DNA from: Pseudomonadota bacterium
Lineage (GTDB): Bacteria > Pseudomonadota > Alphaproteobacteria > Rhizobiales > Hyphomicrobiaceae
DNA: 64,000 nucleotides
NCBI GenBank assembly: GCA_018242295.1
Contig: JAFECE010000002.1
Span: forward strand, 186,001-250,000
Direction: 5' to 3'
The position numbers and the translations under genes were made by a program. This document shows positions 26,288 to 35,267 of the stretch, piece after piece; within the stretch, counting starts at the first letter, position 1, and each line of letters opens with the position of its first letter. A model generated the notes under the pieces. That model saw only the letters and a list, made by a program, of their open reading frames with translations. It was not told the origin of the DNA and searched no databases.

Positions 26288-26863
26288 ATGACTGTGAGAT
26301 CATCTCGTGCCGCGCGACGCCGGGCGCACGTGGAACGCCAAGCGCCTGAACGCAATCTCGCGGAAAGTCCGCTCGCGTGGCTGGCGCGGCGGAAAGACAA
26401 AGACGGCCGGCCGATGCTCAGCGAAGCCGAGTTTGATGCCGGCGAAAAGCTTCGCGCCGATTTCTGGTTCGCTCAAATGACGCCGCGCGTCACCGCCAAC
26501 TGGTCACAGCTCTTGAGTGGAGGCGGCGGCTCCAAAGGCGCGCCGGACATCGGTCCGGACATTCGCGATTCCGTCATTGCCGCGCATGAACGCGTCAAGC
26601 GCGCCCTCGCGGCCGTCGGTCCCGACCTCGCGGGCGTTCTGATCGACGTCTGCTGCCATTTGAAGGGCCTGGAAGTGAGCGAGAAGGCAAGCGGCTGGCC
26701 GCAACGCTCCGGCAAGATCATTCTGCAGATCGCCTTGCGCCAACTCGCCCGCCATTACGGAATGCTGCCTGAGGCCGCGCAGGCGAACGACCAAAGACCT
26801 GTGCGGGTCAGGCACTGGGGCGCAAGCGATTATCGTCCGCAGATCGATCCGGGCATGCGATAA
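26288..26863 (+). CDS. DUF6456 domain protein
   Basis: A 191-residue protein matching the DUF6456 family: SPLAWLARRKDKDGRPMLSE, EFDAGEKLRADFWFAQMTPR, and ERVKRALAAVGPDLAGVLID with GWPQRSGKIILQIAL. The C-terminal part ends with a basic tail. The family occurs next to DnaA-domain-IV proteins in alphaproteobacteria and may be DNA-associated; its role is not known. It starts 19 bases after the DnaA-like gene on the same strand, so the two are probably co-transcribed. Confidence 0.85.
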   Translation: MTVRSSRAARRRAHVERQAPERNLAESPLAWLARRKDKDGRPMLSEAEFDAGEKLRADFWFAQMTPRVTANWSQLLSGGGGSKGAPDIGPDIRDSVIAAHERVKRALAAVGPDLAGVLIDVCCHLKGLEVSEKASGWPQRSGKIILQIALRQLARHYGMLPEAAQANDQRPVRVRHWGASDYRPQIDPGMR

Positions 26864-26870
26864 GTCTTTC

Positions 26871-27016
26871 GTCATTCTCGAATGGTCGAGCATCGCGAGG
26901 CCATTCGGGAATCCAGCGTTAAAGTTGTCGAAGACACAATATCGAGCCTTCGGCGCTATTTGCGCTGGATCCCCGACCTGCGACGCGGCGATGCCGCGCT
27001 TGGTCGAGGATGACGA
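26871..27016. repeat. Extragenic palindromic repeat, family R1 copy 1 (diverged)
   Basis: A ~145-base inverted element beginning GTCATTCTCGAATGG and ending GAGGATGACG, with inner blocks ending ...ATCCAGCG and CGCTGGATCCCC. It is the most diverged of five R1 copies (others at 29752, 37143, 43882 and 53404). It lies between the convergent DUF6456 and sufE genes. Confidence 0.75.
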
Positions 27017-27021
27017 AGGAG

Positions 27022-27453
27022 TCAAGCCGCGAGCATCTCGGCGGCGTCCGCGCGGATGCGTTTCACCATCGAGGCCAATCCGTTCGAGCGTTGCGGCGTC
27101 AGATGATCCTTGAGCCCGAGGCTCGCAAAAATCCCTTCCGCATCGATCTTCAGGATTTCGTCGAGCGTTTTGCCCTCATAGATGATGAACAAGAGGGCGA
27201 CGAGGCCCTGGACGATGTGCGCGTCGCTCATGCCCTGCATCTCGAGCGTGTCGCCGGCACCGCCTTTTGTGCCGGAACCGGCGCGCTTGGTCGCAAGCCA
27301 AACTTGGCTCGCGCAGCCTCGGACCTTGTTGGCGTCCGTACGAAGCGTTTCGGGAAAAGCGGGGAGAGCGCGGCCGAGCTCGATCACATAGCGATAGCGA
27401 TCCTCCCAATCATCGAGGAGCGCGAAATCAGCGCGGATGTCGTCGAGTGTCAT
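27022..27453 (-). CDS. sufE: SufE-family cysteine desulfurase activator
   Basis: A 143-residue protein that takes sulfur from SufS for Fe-S cluster assembly. It shows IRADFALLDDWEDRYRYVIE, the active Cys in KVRGCASQVWL (about residue 47), and LVALLFIIYEGKTLDEILK. The C-terminal FASLGLKDHLTPQRSNGLASM completes the family. The acceptor Cys is intact. No suf operon is nearby; the location beside mucR and DUF5330 genes is usual in this order. Confidence 0.94.
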   Translation of the reverse strand: MTLDDIRADFALLDDWEDRYRYVIELGRALPAFPETLRTDANKVRGCASQVWLATKRAGSGTKGGAGDTLEMQGMSDAHIVQGLVALLFIIYEGKTLDEILKIDAEGIFASLGLKDHLTPQRSNGLASMVKRIRADAAEMLAA

Positions 27454-27568
27454 CGGGAAAGTCCAGCCTGCAACCCGCTAAATCAGGCGCTACACTACAC
27501 ATAGGTGCGCAGGCTGGTCGAGGGCAAGGCCGGCGGCGATCAGATGCAGCCGGCCGTTCGGACATCGC

Positions 27569-27952
27569 TCAAACGCCGTTTTTGCTCAAATGCTTGCCGC
27601 GCCAGTCGGGCTCTTTGTCGAGAGGCGTCAGAGTGCCGCTATCGCGCTCGAGGAGGGCAGGAGCAACGCGGGCTTTACTCTGATCGAGATTTAAGCTCGA
27701 CGTCGCGAGGCCAGAGGCTTCCCGTTCGCGCATCATGTCGTAGGCGAGCTTGGCCCCGAACTCGGCCTTGGCGACGAATTGCGACCACAACTCCGAGCCC
27801 TTCGCGCACGCGGCGGAGTTTCGGTCGCAGAATGTCACGACCCATTGAGCCGTCGAACCGGCGCGCTCGTAAAGACGCTGCTGCTGCTCGCGATCGGACG
27901 GAAGCAGCGCAATGGCCACCGCGGCAAACGTAGCAATTCGCAACATACCCAT
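27569..27952 (-). CDS. DUF5330 secreted protein
   Basis: A 127-residue protein from the ATG at 27952, with a short N-terminal hydrophobic segment (MGMLRIATFAAVAIALLPSD). It carries WVVTFCDRNSAACAKGSELW with two Cys, then FGAKLAYDMMRER, as in DUF5330 proteins of Rhizobiales. Probably periplasmic and of unknown role. Longer upstream starts exist but lack support. Confidence 0.75.
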   Translation of the reverse strand: MGMLRIATFAAVAIALLPSDREQQQRLYERAGSTAQWVVTFCDRNSAACAKGSELWSQFVAKAEFGAKLAYDMMREREASGLATSSLNLDQSKARVAPALLERDSGTLTPLDKEPDWRGKHLSKNGV

Positions 27953-28156
27953 AGCTCGAACCTTCGCATCTCTGGCCGGACGCGGTCCGGCCGTTGATCG
28001 GATTGGTGGTGAGGCATTCCCTCGCTCAATGGGATAACAGGCCCGGCTCAAGGTCACGTCAGTTTGTGCACCGCAATTCGAAGCGATTTTGCATCAAGTT
28101 TTAGATAAATTGGATCGGCCTGCGGCGCGAACTTGCCTGCCGCAATGTCTCGACAG

Positions 28157-28171
28157 TTAAGCAGGTCTTAA
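28157..28171 (+). promoter_or_regulatory. CtrA-box-like site upstream of peptidoglycan-binding gene
   Basis: TTAAGCAGGTCTTAA fits TTAA-N7-TTAA and lies 50 bases before the start of the gene at 28221, so cell-cycle control by CtrA is plausible. Confidence 0.45.
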
Positions 28172-28220
28172 CGGCTGACTCGCCATAGTTCCGAGCTGGG
28201 AAAGAGCAACGGGCGTCAGG

Positions 28221-28949
28221 ATGACCGAGAGGGATGTAAAGCTCGCAGCTGTCATTTCGCTGCTGGCAACGACGAGCGTGGCCTTGAACATGTTCGTCTT
28301 CCAGAACACGGCTCCGGGCAGTGCCATCGAAACCGGTGGCATCGTCACCGATCGCACCTCATGGGTCGACGGACCCGGCATCGCGCTCGGACCGACGTCG
28401 CCCGGGCCCGCAGCAGCCAATCCCCCTGAAGCCGACGGCGTGCTGCCGCCCGCGCCATTGAGCCAGATCGATGATGCCAACCGCGCCGAACTTACGAAGG
28501 GCATACAACGCGAACTCGGCAACCTACATTACGAGCCGGGCCAGGCCGACGGCGTCTTGGGGACGGTCACCCGCGCTGCGATCTTCGCGTACGAGTACGA
28601 CAACGGCCTGGTGTTGACCGGGCAACCGAGCGAGCAGCTTCTGAGCCAGCTGATCCTCGGCTCATCGTCCATGTCGCCGAGCGCGGCGCGGCCCGGCAAG
28701 ACGATGACGGCCGATGGCGAAAGTCTCGTTCGCACCGTCAAGCAGCAGCTCTCGGCGCTGGGTTATCAGACCGGTGTTCCGGGTTCGGCGATGACACCTG
28801 AGTTCGCGCGCGCCGTGCGCGAGTTCGAGACGGACCAGAAGCTGAAAGTCACCGGACGCATCTCGGGACCCTTGGTAAGCCGGATCACCCGGCTGCAAGG
28901 CGAGCCGAAGGCGCGGCGCGAAGCGATTGCCAAGGCGGCGAAGCACTAG
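28221..28949 (+). CDS. Membrane-anchored protein with two peptidoglycan-binding domains
   Basis: A 242-residue protein. The N-terminal membrane segment is LAAVISLLATTSVALNMFVF, then a Pro/Gly-rich linker. Two PG_binding_1 repeats follow: ELTKGIQRELGNLHYEPGQADGVLGTVTRAAI (about 93-125; key GIQRELGNLHY and DGVLGTVTRAAI), and TVKQQLSALGYQTG with AVREFETDQKLKVTG (about 175-215). It should hold to the cell wall at the inner membrane. A CtrA-like box lies upstream. The DUF1491 gene follows 34 bases later. Confidence 0.8.
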   Translation: MTERDVKLAAVISLLATTSVALNMFVFQNTAPGSAIETGGIVTDRTSWVDGPGIALGPTSPGPAAANPPEADGVLPPAPLSQIDDANRAELTKGIQRELGNLHYEPGQADGVLGTVTRAAIFAYEYDNGLVLTGQPSEQLLSQLILGSSSMSPSAARPGKTMTADGESLVRTVKQQLSALGYQTGVPGSAMTPEFARAVREFETDQKLKVTGRISGPLVSRITRLQGEPKARREAIAKAAKH

Positions 28950-28983
28950 AAAATTCTCCTCCGCTCACCGATAACGGGGAGAC

Positions 28984-29328
28984 ATGCGTCTCAAATCCGA
29001 AATCTGGGTGAAGGCTTATCTTCGCCGCTGCCAAATCAATGGTGCGATGGGCGTCGTCGTCCGTCACGGTGACGATGATGCCGGCGCGATCTTCATCAAG
29101 ATCGTGAGGCCCGATCAAACCGCCGCGGTTTTTTCGCCGGCGCCGGCAGGCTTCGATGAGGCCGATGTCGATCGACGCTGGGTCACTCGTTTCAAGCAAG
29201 TCTTCGTGCCCGAACCTGAAGCCGAAGCACTTTTGAAACGCGAGGCGGAGTTCGACAGTGATCTCTGGATCGTCGAAATCGAGGACCGCGAGGGACGTCA
29301 CTTTCTCGGTGACGAATTGATGAACTAG
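28984..29328 (+). CDS. DUF1491 family protein
   Basis: A 114-residue protein that matches DUF1491 over its length: MRLKSEIWVKAYLRRCQING, GDDDAGAIFIKIVR, FVPEPEAEALLKREAEFDSD and DLWIVEIEDREGRHFL. The family is confined to alphaproteobacteria and is of unknown function. Probably in an operon with the peptidoglycan-binding protein gene. Confidence 0.88.
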   Translation: MRLKSEIWVKAYLRRCQINGAMGVVVRHGDDDAGAIFIKIVRPDQTAAVFSPAPAGFDEADVDRRWVTRFKQVFVPEPEAEALLKREAEFDSDLWIVEIEDREGRHFLGDELMN

Positions 29329-29529
29329 CAACGAAACCGCACGCTCCGGATTCGATTTTACCCCGCGTTAAGAACTCCCGGACACTACTTCATTGATTGC
29401 GATGATTCTGGCGGCCGCAACGCATTCACGCCACCATTCAGTATACGTTCTATTGCTCGTGGCGAGAGTCCTAATGGCGTGAAGTGCCGCATGGAGGCGG
29501 GCGGGTGCCCGCGCTTCGGGGGACGACGC

Positions 29530-29733
29530 ATGGCGACGATCATCGCATTCAAGACGGTGCCGAAACCGACAGCCGCATCCGTGCTCGCGGCATACGGAGC
29601 AGGCCAATCCGCGGAAATCGTGCTTTTTCCGGGCGTGCGCTACGAGCGCCACGACGAGACGCAGGGCAAGAAGCCGAAGAAGCCGCGACGGGGCCGCGAC
29701 ACGCTCGAAATCGATAGCGAAACAAAATCCTGA
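29530..29733 (+). CDS. Small hypothetical protein
   Basis: A 67-residue protein starting MATIIAFKTVPKPTAA; the middle is VLFPGVRYERHDET and the tail is basic (KKPKKPRRGRD). It resembles short proteins found in Hyphomicrobiales with a MA(T/S)IIxF start. The ATG is preferred over an upstream in-frame ATG at 29479. Confidence 0.6.
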   Translation: MATIIAFKTVPKPTAASVLAAYGAGQSAEIVLFPGVRYERHDETQGKKPKKPRRGRDTLEIDSETKS

Positions 29734-29751
29734 CGTCACCACGACCACCAA

Positions 29752-29897
29752 CGTCATCCTCGAACGGATGAGCTTGCGAGGCCGTTCGGGGATTCAGCGT
29801 GAGAAGCGCCGAAGGCACGATACTGCGTCTTCGACGAGTCTAACGCTGAATCCCCGGCCACCGACGCAGCTCCGCCGCGCTGGGCCGAGGATGACGG
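29752..29897. repeat. Extragenic palindromic repeat R1 copy 2
   Basis: An inverted element starting GTCATCCTCGAACGG and ending GGCCGAGGATGACG, with inner GGGGATTCAGCG and CGCTGAATCCCC. It is followed at once by R2-type repeats. Confidence 0.85.
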
Positions 29898-29921
29898 TCA
29901 AATGATTTCCGTGCTCACCCA

Positions 29922-30322
29922 CCGTCATGCCGGTGCAGGCCGCAGGAGGATAACGATGGGCAGATATCGCCCTGGGTCCCAGCTCTGCGCTGCGCTTCGG
30001 CCACGATGACAAGGTGTGATGCCGGTGGCCCGCATGCCCACCCACACTCCGTCATGCCGGCGCAGGCCGGCACCCAGACAGGCTTCAGCAGAGTGATAGG
30101 CGCGGTCACCCTGAACGGACCGCAAGCGCGCATTGTGCTGCCCGCTGCCTGGATCCCGGCCTTCGCCGGGATGACGATGTTGGACGAGATGAGCCCATGG
30201 CTGTCATCCCATCAGATGTCATCCCGGGCGTGCCCGCTTGCGAGACCTGGGACCCAGGAATGCAATCCCATCTCGGGCAAGTGGTCCCGGCTCTTCGCTT
30301 TGCTGCGGCCGGGATGACGAAG
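29922..30322. repeat. Cluster of R2 palindromic repeats in a 600-base gap
   Basis: Three imperfect inverted units, each running from CGTCATGCCGG or GTCATCCC to CCGGGATGACG. They are at about 29922-30010, 30045-30178 and 30199-30322. No gene is present in 29734-30332; the whole gap is R1 plus R2 repeat. Confidence 0.8.
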
Positions 30323-30332
30323 GAGCGAGTGG

Positions 30333-30905
30333 CTAAGCGCCACCCGGATTGCATGAGGCCTTGGCCAGGACGGCTAGCTCGTCGGCGCGGTAGGGGTCGC
30401 CCTTGTCGGGAGCGCGAACGACGACCAGTCCTTTGGCCGCTGCGATAGACTGCTGGGCTTCGATCGGCTGAGGCGCGCCAGGAAGCGCGATGCCTTGCGG
30501 CAACCCGAGAAAGCGATCATCGGCTGGCACGATGGAGAGATCCACCGTCGTCTCCCGGTCGGCGGAAGCGGCGGCAAAATAAAGGTTCTGTCCGTCCGGC
30601 GCATAGATGCCGATGGTCCAGCCGAGATCAGGAAGCAGCGCCCGAACACGCATCGTCGTATCGGTCGTATCGAAAAGGCAGAATGCATAGCGCGAGTCAG
30701 GCGCGAGGAAGGGCAGCGGCTGTCGTTGTGGAGCGATCGCATCGGTGATCACCATCTTGTTTTGCGGCAGCGACCGCGCCAGCCGCGTGTACGCCGATCC
30801 GCGCGCATCGTTGACCGCCAGGAACGTGGCGGTGAGATGCACGATCCCCGCAACAAGCAGGAAGATGGCGAGCAGCCGGAAGTCAAAGCGCTGCAGCAAC
30901 TTCAT
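30333..30905 (-). CDS. DUF1254-like membrane protein
   Basis: A 190-residue protein with an N-terminal membrane segment (LLAIFLLVAGIVHLTATFLA). The periplasmic domain resembles the short DUF1254 proteins paired with DUF1214 in Rhizobiales: AYTRLARSLPQNKM, FLAPDSRYAFCLFDTTD and GLVVVRAPDKGDPYR. The ATG at 30905 is chosen because GGGAGG lies six bases upstream and the ATG overlaps the DUF1214 stop by four bases (ATGA). The function is unknown. Confidence 0.72.
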   Translation of the reverse strand: MKLLQRFDFRLLAIFLLVAGIVHLTATFLAVNDARGSAYTRLARSLPQNKMVITDAIAPQRQPLPFLAPDSRYAFCLFDTTDTTMRVRALLPDLGWTIGIYAPDGQNLYFAAASADRETTVDLSIVPADDRFLGLPQGIALPGAPQPIEAQQSIAAAKGLVVVRAPDKGDPYRADELAVLAKASCNPGGA

Positions 30906-31591
30906 GAACATCCCTCCCGCGTGATGACGGGCAGATGCTTGTTGCGCTCTGCGCGCTCTTCGCTCGAAAGGCCGGTTGCCGGATCGAGCACGGTCAAGAC
31001 GAGCACGAGACGTCCCGCGCCGCTTGTCGGCAGCCAGTTGCCTGGACGCGCGTCGCGCCCAAGCGTGACGACGAACGATCCGTTGGGATTGGGCGCGATC
31101 GTGTCGGCAGTGAACTCATAGCGGTCGGCGTCGTTGGAGATGAGCTTGCCGCGCGCGTCGAACACGGCGAGGCTCCACCACAGGCCGCGCATGTTCGCGC
31201 CTTCGACGATGTAGTTGCACGACGAGTGCAGCCGCGCCCCCTGCGAGTCCGTGCGCGCCTCGAAGACACCCGCGCTGTCCGCAGAAATCCTAAGCTTCCC
31301 CGTGGTGACGATGTGCGCCTTTGTGTAGGGATCCGCGCTCTCGCGGCCGATGCTGCGCCACTGTTGCCATGGCCCGTAGGTATCGGTCGAAAGCGGAGAG
31401 CCGCGCGCGATCATGAAGCGGCTCGACCAGACGCCGACGGTGACGGCAAGCATGATCGTCAATATGAGACTGATCGTGCGCAGCAGACTCGCGAAAATCG
31501 CGCGCGCCACGCCGCCGCGCGATGACGGCGGCGAGGGGGATACCGCTGGCTCGAGTTCGACCGATGCCAAGTGCGTGGCTTCCTGTTTCAA
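30902..31591 (-). CDS. DUF1214 domain protein
   Basis: A 229-residue protein with a membrane segment at about 35-55 (TISLILTIMLAVTVGVWSS). The DUF1214 domain carries GPWQQWRSIG, DPYTKAHIVTTGKL, LHSSCNYIVEGANMRGLWWS and FVVTLGRDARPGNWLPT. It starts with TTG seven bases after the pbp1A stop and overlaps the next gene, so pbp1A-DUF1214-DUF1254 reads as one operon. The role is unknown, possibly envelope-related from context. Confidence 0.82.
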   Translation of the reverse strand: MKQEATHLASVELEPAVSPSPPSSRGGVARAIFASLLRTISLILTIMLAVTVGVWSSRFMIARGSPLSTDTYGPWQQWRSIGRESADPYTKAHIVTTGKLRISADSAGVFEARTDSQGARLHSSCNYIVEGANMRGLWWSLAVFDARGKLISNDADRYEFTADTIAPNPNGSFVVTLGRDARPGNWLPTSGAGRLVLVLTVLDPATGLSSEERAERNKHLPVITREGCS

Positions 31592-31597
31592 CGCGAG

Positions 31598-33952
31598 CTA
31601 AGGCCGCGTCCTGGGGTTAGTGGACGATGTGCCGGGCATTGCACCAGCCGGCATGGCGGGAATCGAAAGGTCGTCGCGAGACGTATCGAAGAGCGTCGCA
31701 CGCCGTTCGGATTTCACCGCATCCGGACGAATCGCAGGCTGCGGCGCTTCCTTGGGATCGATGGGCGCCGTTGGCGAATGCGGCGATGCGGAGGACGGCG
31801 ACGGCGCGGGCTCGGCTTGCCCGTTCGCCTTGCGAAGCGCAGCGACGAGAACCTTCAGCGCGTCGCGCGTCTTGGCCGGCATGATAGCGGGAGTTTTCGC
31901 AGAGTCGGTCGCGGACTGAGCCGGCTCGATGCCGGCCGCGACCTGCTGCGCGCGGATCTCCGCGAGCCGCTGCTGCTCCATGACCTGACGCGGATGCGGA
32001 GCGAGGCCCGGAATGGTCGGAATGTTCATGTCGGTGTGAGCGACCGTCATCAGGTCGTGCCAGATCGGCGCCGCCTGATGACCGCCGGTGACGCCCGAAC
32101 GCATTGGCCGGTTGTCGTCGTTGCCGATCCAGACGCCCGCCACGTATTTTCCGGTGAAGCCCATGAACCACGCGTCCTTGGGGCCCGTGGAGGTGCCCGT
32201 CTTGCCCGCAACGTTGGTGAAATCGAGATTGGCCATGCCGCCGGTGCCTTCCGTCACGACGCGATTGAGCATGACGTTCATCTCTTCGGCGACGTGCCGC
32301 GAAAGGACCTGCCGCGGCGGCGGCTCGTCGCGCTCGCGCGAATAGAGAAGATCGCCCTTCGATGTCGTAATGTCGAGAATGCCATAGGGCTTGGCGAGCT
32401 TGCCGCCGTTCGCGAAAGTCGCGACGCCGCCAGTATGCTCGAGCACCGTGAGGCCGCCGTCGCCGAGGGCCATCGAGCAGGTCTTCTTGACGCCCTCGAT
32501 GCCGAGCCGCTTGGTCATCTCGACGACCTTTTCGCGGCCAACGACGAACGACAGCTCGGCCGCGACCGTGTTCAACGATTTGGCGAGCGCCATCCAGAGC
32601 GGCAGGCGCGAGCCCGAGCCACCGCCGCCGCCGTAGTTCGACGGCGACCAGTTCCCGCACGAGCGCGAGGCGTCGCGTACGATCGTCTCCGGCGTGAAGC
32701 CGTTCTCCATCGCCGTTGCATAAACGTAGACTTTGAATGACGAGCCGGGCTGGCGTTTGGCATGCGTCGCACGGTTGAATTGGCTCTCGCCGTAATCAGG
32801 GCCGCCGACGATCGCGCGGACTTTACCGTCCGTCTCCATGAGGACGATTGCGCCTGATGTGAAGTGCAGGTCGCGACCTTCCTTGCGAAGCGCCGCGTTG
32901 AGCGCCTCCTCCGCCTGCCGCTGCAACGTCAGGTCGACCGTCGTCCGCGCCGTCAGCACGAATTGGTTCTTGCCGTCGGCGAGGCGCTGGACTTCCTCAT
33001 AAGCCCAATCGAGAAACCAGTCAGGGCTCGTCGACGTGCGAGCCTCGACGATCTTCGCCGGGTTCATGCGCGCCGCGTGGACTTGCCCCGCCGTGTAGTA
33101 CCCGGCCTCGACGAGGTTATCGAGAACCTGGTTGGTGCGCGCCCGCGACGCCGCCAGATCGACGAGCGGCGAATACTTTGTCGGCGCTTTGAAGAGACCG
33201 GCGAGCACGGCCGCTTCCGGCATGGTGATGTCGCGAACCGATTTGCCGAAGTAATATTGCGACGCGGCTTCGACGCCGAAGGTGCCGCCGCCCATATAGG
33301 CGCGATCGAAGTAGAGCTTCAGGATCTCGCGTTTCGTGTAGCGGCTCTCGAGCAGGAAGGCGAGGAACAGCTCCTTGATCTTTCGCTGCAGCGAGCGCTC
33401 CGACGACAGGAACAGGTTTTTCGCGAGCTGCTGCGTCAGCGTCGAGCCGCCTTGCACGACTTCGTTGGCCTGCACGTTGGTGACAAGCGCACGCAGCGTG
33501 CCGAGCACGTCGATGCCGTAGTGTTCGAAGAAGCGCCGGTCTTCCGTCGATAGTGTCGCCTTGATCAGAACGTCGGGAATTTCCTCGAGCGGCACGGCGT
33601 CGTTGTGCAGAATGCCGCGCTTGCCGATCTCATTGCCGTTGACGTCGAGAAATTTGACCGCGTAGCGCCCCGTCAGGAATTTGCTCTCGTCGAACTCTTC
33701 GAATGCGGGCAGCGCGAGGCCGTAAAGAACGACGAGACCGCCGAACAGCATCGTCAGGCCTTCGGAGGCGAACTCATTAAGCAGGCGGCGCCAGCCGACG
33801 AGCTGGAAGCGGGCGAAGTAGCTCGAGCCGGCGTTCCAGTAGTCTTTGACGCGCGACCATGCTTCCCCGAGCGCGGAATTGATCTGCGAGTCGAGCCTGA
33901 GCCAGTCAATGAAGCGGTCGCGGCCGCCCTGCCTGTGAAACCAGTCGTTCAA
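31598..33952 (-). CDS. Penicillin-binding protein 1A, bifunctional transglycosylase/transpeptidase
   Basis: A 784-residue PBP1A. A cytoplasmic N-terminus and one membrane segment near 70-90 (GLTMLFGGLVVLYGLALPAF) precede the GT51 transglycosylase: STEDRRFFEHYGID with catalytic Glu, and GGSTLTQQLAKNLFLS. The transpeptidase follows with SSFK (in RQPGSSFKVYVYA), SLNT and KTGTST. A Pro/Ser-rich C-terminal tail follows. It polymerises and cross-links peptidoglycan. The start is TTG 33952; no ATG lies early enough to keep the N-terminus. It leads an operon with the DUF1214/DUF1254 genes. Confidence 0.93.
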   Translation of the reverse strand: MNDWFHRQGGRDRFIDWLRLDSQINSALGEAWSRVKDYWNAGSSYFARFQLVGWRRLLNEFASEGLTMLFGGLVVLYGLALPAFEEFDESKFLTGRYAVKFLDVNGNEIGKRGILHNDAVPLEEIPDVLIKATLSTEDRRFFEHYGIDVLGTLRALVTNVQANEVVQGGSTLTQQLAKNLFLSSERSLQRKIKELFLAFLLESRYTKREILKLYFDRAYMGGGTFGVEAASQYYFGKSVRDITMPEAAVLAGLFKAPTKYSPLVDLAASRARTNQVLDNLVEAGYYTAGQVHAARMNPAKIVEARTSTSPDWFLDWAYEEVQRLADGKNQFVLTARTTVDLTLQRQAEEALNAALRKEGRDLHFTSGAIVLMETDGKVRAIVGGPDYGESQFNRATHAKRQPGSSFKVYVYATAMENGFTPETIVRDASRSCGNWSPSNYGGGGGSGSRLPLWMALAKSLNTVAAELSFVVGREKVVEMTKRLGIEGVKKTCSMALGDGGLTVLEHTGGVATFANGGKLAKPYGILDITTSKGDLLYSRERDEPPPRQVLSRHVAEEMNVMLNRVVTEGTGGMANLDFTNVAGKTGTSTGPKDAWFMGFTGKYVAGVWIGNDDNRPMRSGVTGGHQAAPIWHDLMTVAHTDMNIPTIPGLAPHPRQVMEQQRLAEIRAQQVAAGIEPAQSATDSAKTPAIMPAKTRDALKVLVAALRKANGQAEPAPSPSSASPHSPTAPIDPKEAPQPAIRPDAVKSERRATLFDTSRDDLSIPAMPAGAMPGTSSTNPRTRP

Positions 33953-34134
33953 GAAACGGCCACCCTAACGACGTCGCTCTTGTCACGCGTGAGACGTGGG
34001 CTTAAGCCCTCAACAGCGAGAGTCTTTCTTGCAACAACAATCGCGACGCCTCCAGTAGGACGCGCCGCTTAAACCGAATTGCCGATTACACGGCGTAAGT
34101 CGACGAAATTGTGGTTATCGCGACTGAACCGACA

Positions 34135-34680
34135 ATGGAAGAGCAAGACTTGATGTTGGACGGCAACGATCCACCGTTCTGGCGCACGAAAACCCTCGAA
34201 GAGATGAGCCGCGACGAGTGGGAAGCGCTGTGCGACGGCTGCGGGCGGTGCTGCCTCGTCAAGCTCGAGGACGAGGACACGGCCGAGGTCTACTTGACGC
34301 GGCTCGCGTGCGGAATGCTCGACGTCCGGACCTGCAGGTGCAAGGACTATCCCAACCGGTTCAAGAAGATGCCGGATTGTCTTGAGATCGATATTGCACG
34401 CGCGCGCGAGCTTTCCTGGCTGCCGAAGACGTGCGCTTACCGCCTTGTCGGCGAGGGGCAGGACCTGAAGTGGTGGCATCCCTTGGTCTCAGGTTCGTCC
34501 GAGACGGTGCATCAGGCCGGCATCTCGGTCAGAAGTTTCGCCATGAGCGAGCGTCGCGTCAAAGAAGAGAATTATTGGAAATACATTATTCCTGACGACG
34601 GACCGGAAGGAGGCTCGAAGCCCGAGCGGAAACGCCGTCCTTCGGGTGTCAGCGAACTCCCTCCGGAAACCGCCGAATAG
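34135..34680 (+). CDS. YcgN-family cysteine cluster protein (UPF0260)
   Basis: A ~181-residue protein of the YcgN/YkgJ zinc/iron-chelating family: [20 protein letters not shown], the Cys cluster [25 protein letters not shown], and [14 protein letters not shown]. Eight or more conserved Cys suggest a metal site. The end [12 protein letters not shown] is typical, followed by a charged tail. GTG 34111 and ATG 34153 are alternative starts. Confidence 0.9.
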   Translation: MEEQDLMLDGNDPPFWRTKTLEEMSRDEWEALCDGCGRCCLVKLEDEDTAEVYLTRLACGMLDVRTCRCKDYPNRFKKMPDCLEIDIARARELSWLPKTCAYRLVGEGQDLKWWHPLVSGSSETVHQAGISVRSFAMSERRVKEENYWKYIIPDDGPEGGSKPERKRRPSGVSELPPETAE

Positions 34681-34731
34681 CGGCAGCCAAAGATTTTGCG
34701 GTGTGATCGTCTTTCCGGCCGAGCCCACACT

Positions 34732-34856
34732 CCGTCATGCCGGCGCAGGCCGGCACCCAGACAAGCTTCAATACAACGGCAGATGCGGTTCGCACCGCGC
34801 TGATCGCGAATGCGCTGAACTTTGAGTGGATCCCGGCCTTCGCCGGGATGACGGTG
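34732..34856. repeat. R2 palindromic repeat
   Basis: An inverted unit from CCGTCATGCCGGCGCAGGCC to GGCCTTCGCCGGGATGACGG, with AAGCTTCAATACAAC inside. It is followed by the R3 repeat at 34868. The 34681-35267 gap holds only these repeats, an AT-richer stretch and a possible promoter. Confidence 0.85.
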
Positions 34857-34867
34857 GTAAGGAACAT

Positions 34868-34980
34868 CCCCTCTCCCCATTTCTTCAATGGGGAGAGGGT
34901 TAGGGTGAGGGGCGGCCCAACGATGAACGAATGCGCGGCCCCTCACCCCGACCCTCTCCCCGCTTGCGGGGAGAGGGGGA
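34868..34980. repeat. R3 palindromic repeat (CTCTCCCC type)
   Basis: Two hairpins, CCCTCTCCCC...GGGGAGAGGG and CCCTCTCCCCGC...GCGGGGAGAGGG, flank GGGTGAGGGGCGG and its complement. Related copies are at 42304-42424 and, partial, 53336-53372. Confidence 0.85.
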
Positions 34981-35135
34981 GTCAGAACCCATCATTCGCG
35001 CGCAGGCGCATGACGGAGTGCATTCTGAACGGAGAAACTTATCCTCGCTCTGAGAAAGTCGACTATAATCGGAAAGTTTATGCCGGAGACAGCGTGAATA
35101 TCTTTTAACTTCATAGGCTTACATCGTTTTTTCTG

Positions 35136-35164
35136 TTGACAGCGTGACGCTTCTCGGGTAGGTT
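35136..35164 (+). promoter_or_regulatory. Possible sigma-70-type promoter before the GTA cluster
   Basis: TTGACA (35136-35141), 17 bases, TAGGTT (35159-35164), in AT-rich DNA about 100 bases before the first GTA gene. The -35 is perfect and the -10 is weak. Confidence 0.35.
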
Positions 35165-35267
35165 TTTTGTATAACGCGAAAAGTGTGAGAGGCCGCTGAG
35201 ACGGCCCGCTGGCCGAAAATTTCCTCGCCTCGCACGTCAATCCGCAATTTCCGAAAAGGCAGTGTGC

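Noticed and set aside
29752-30322. CRISPR array
   Set aside because: Units are imperfect inverted repeats of unequal length without regular spacers, and no cas genes are in the window.
34737-35108. 123-residue plus-strand open frame
   Set aside because: It lies across R2 and R3 palindromic repeats; its peptide (MPAQAGTQTSF...) is the usual translation of such repeats.
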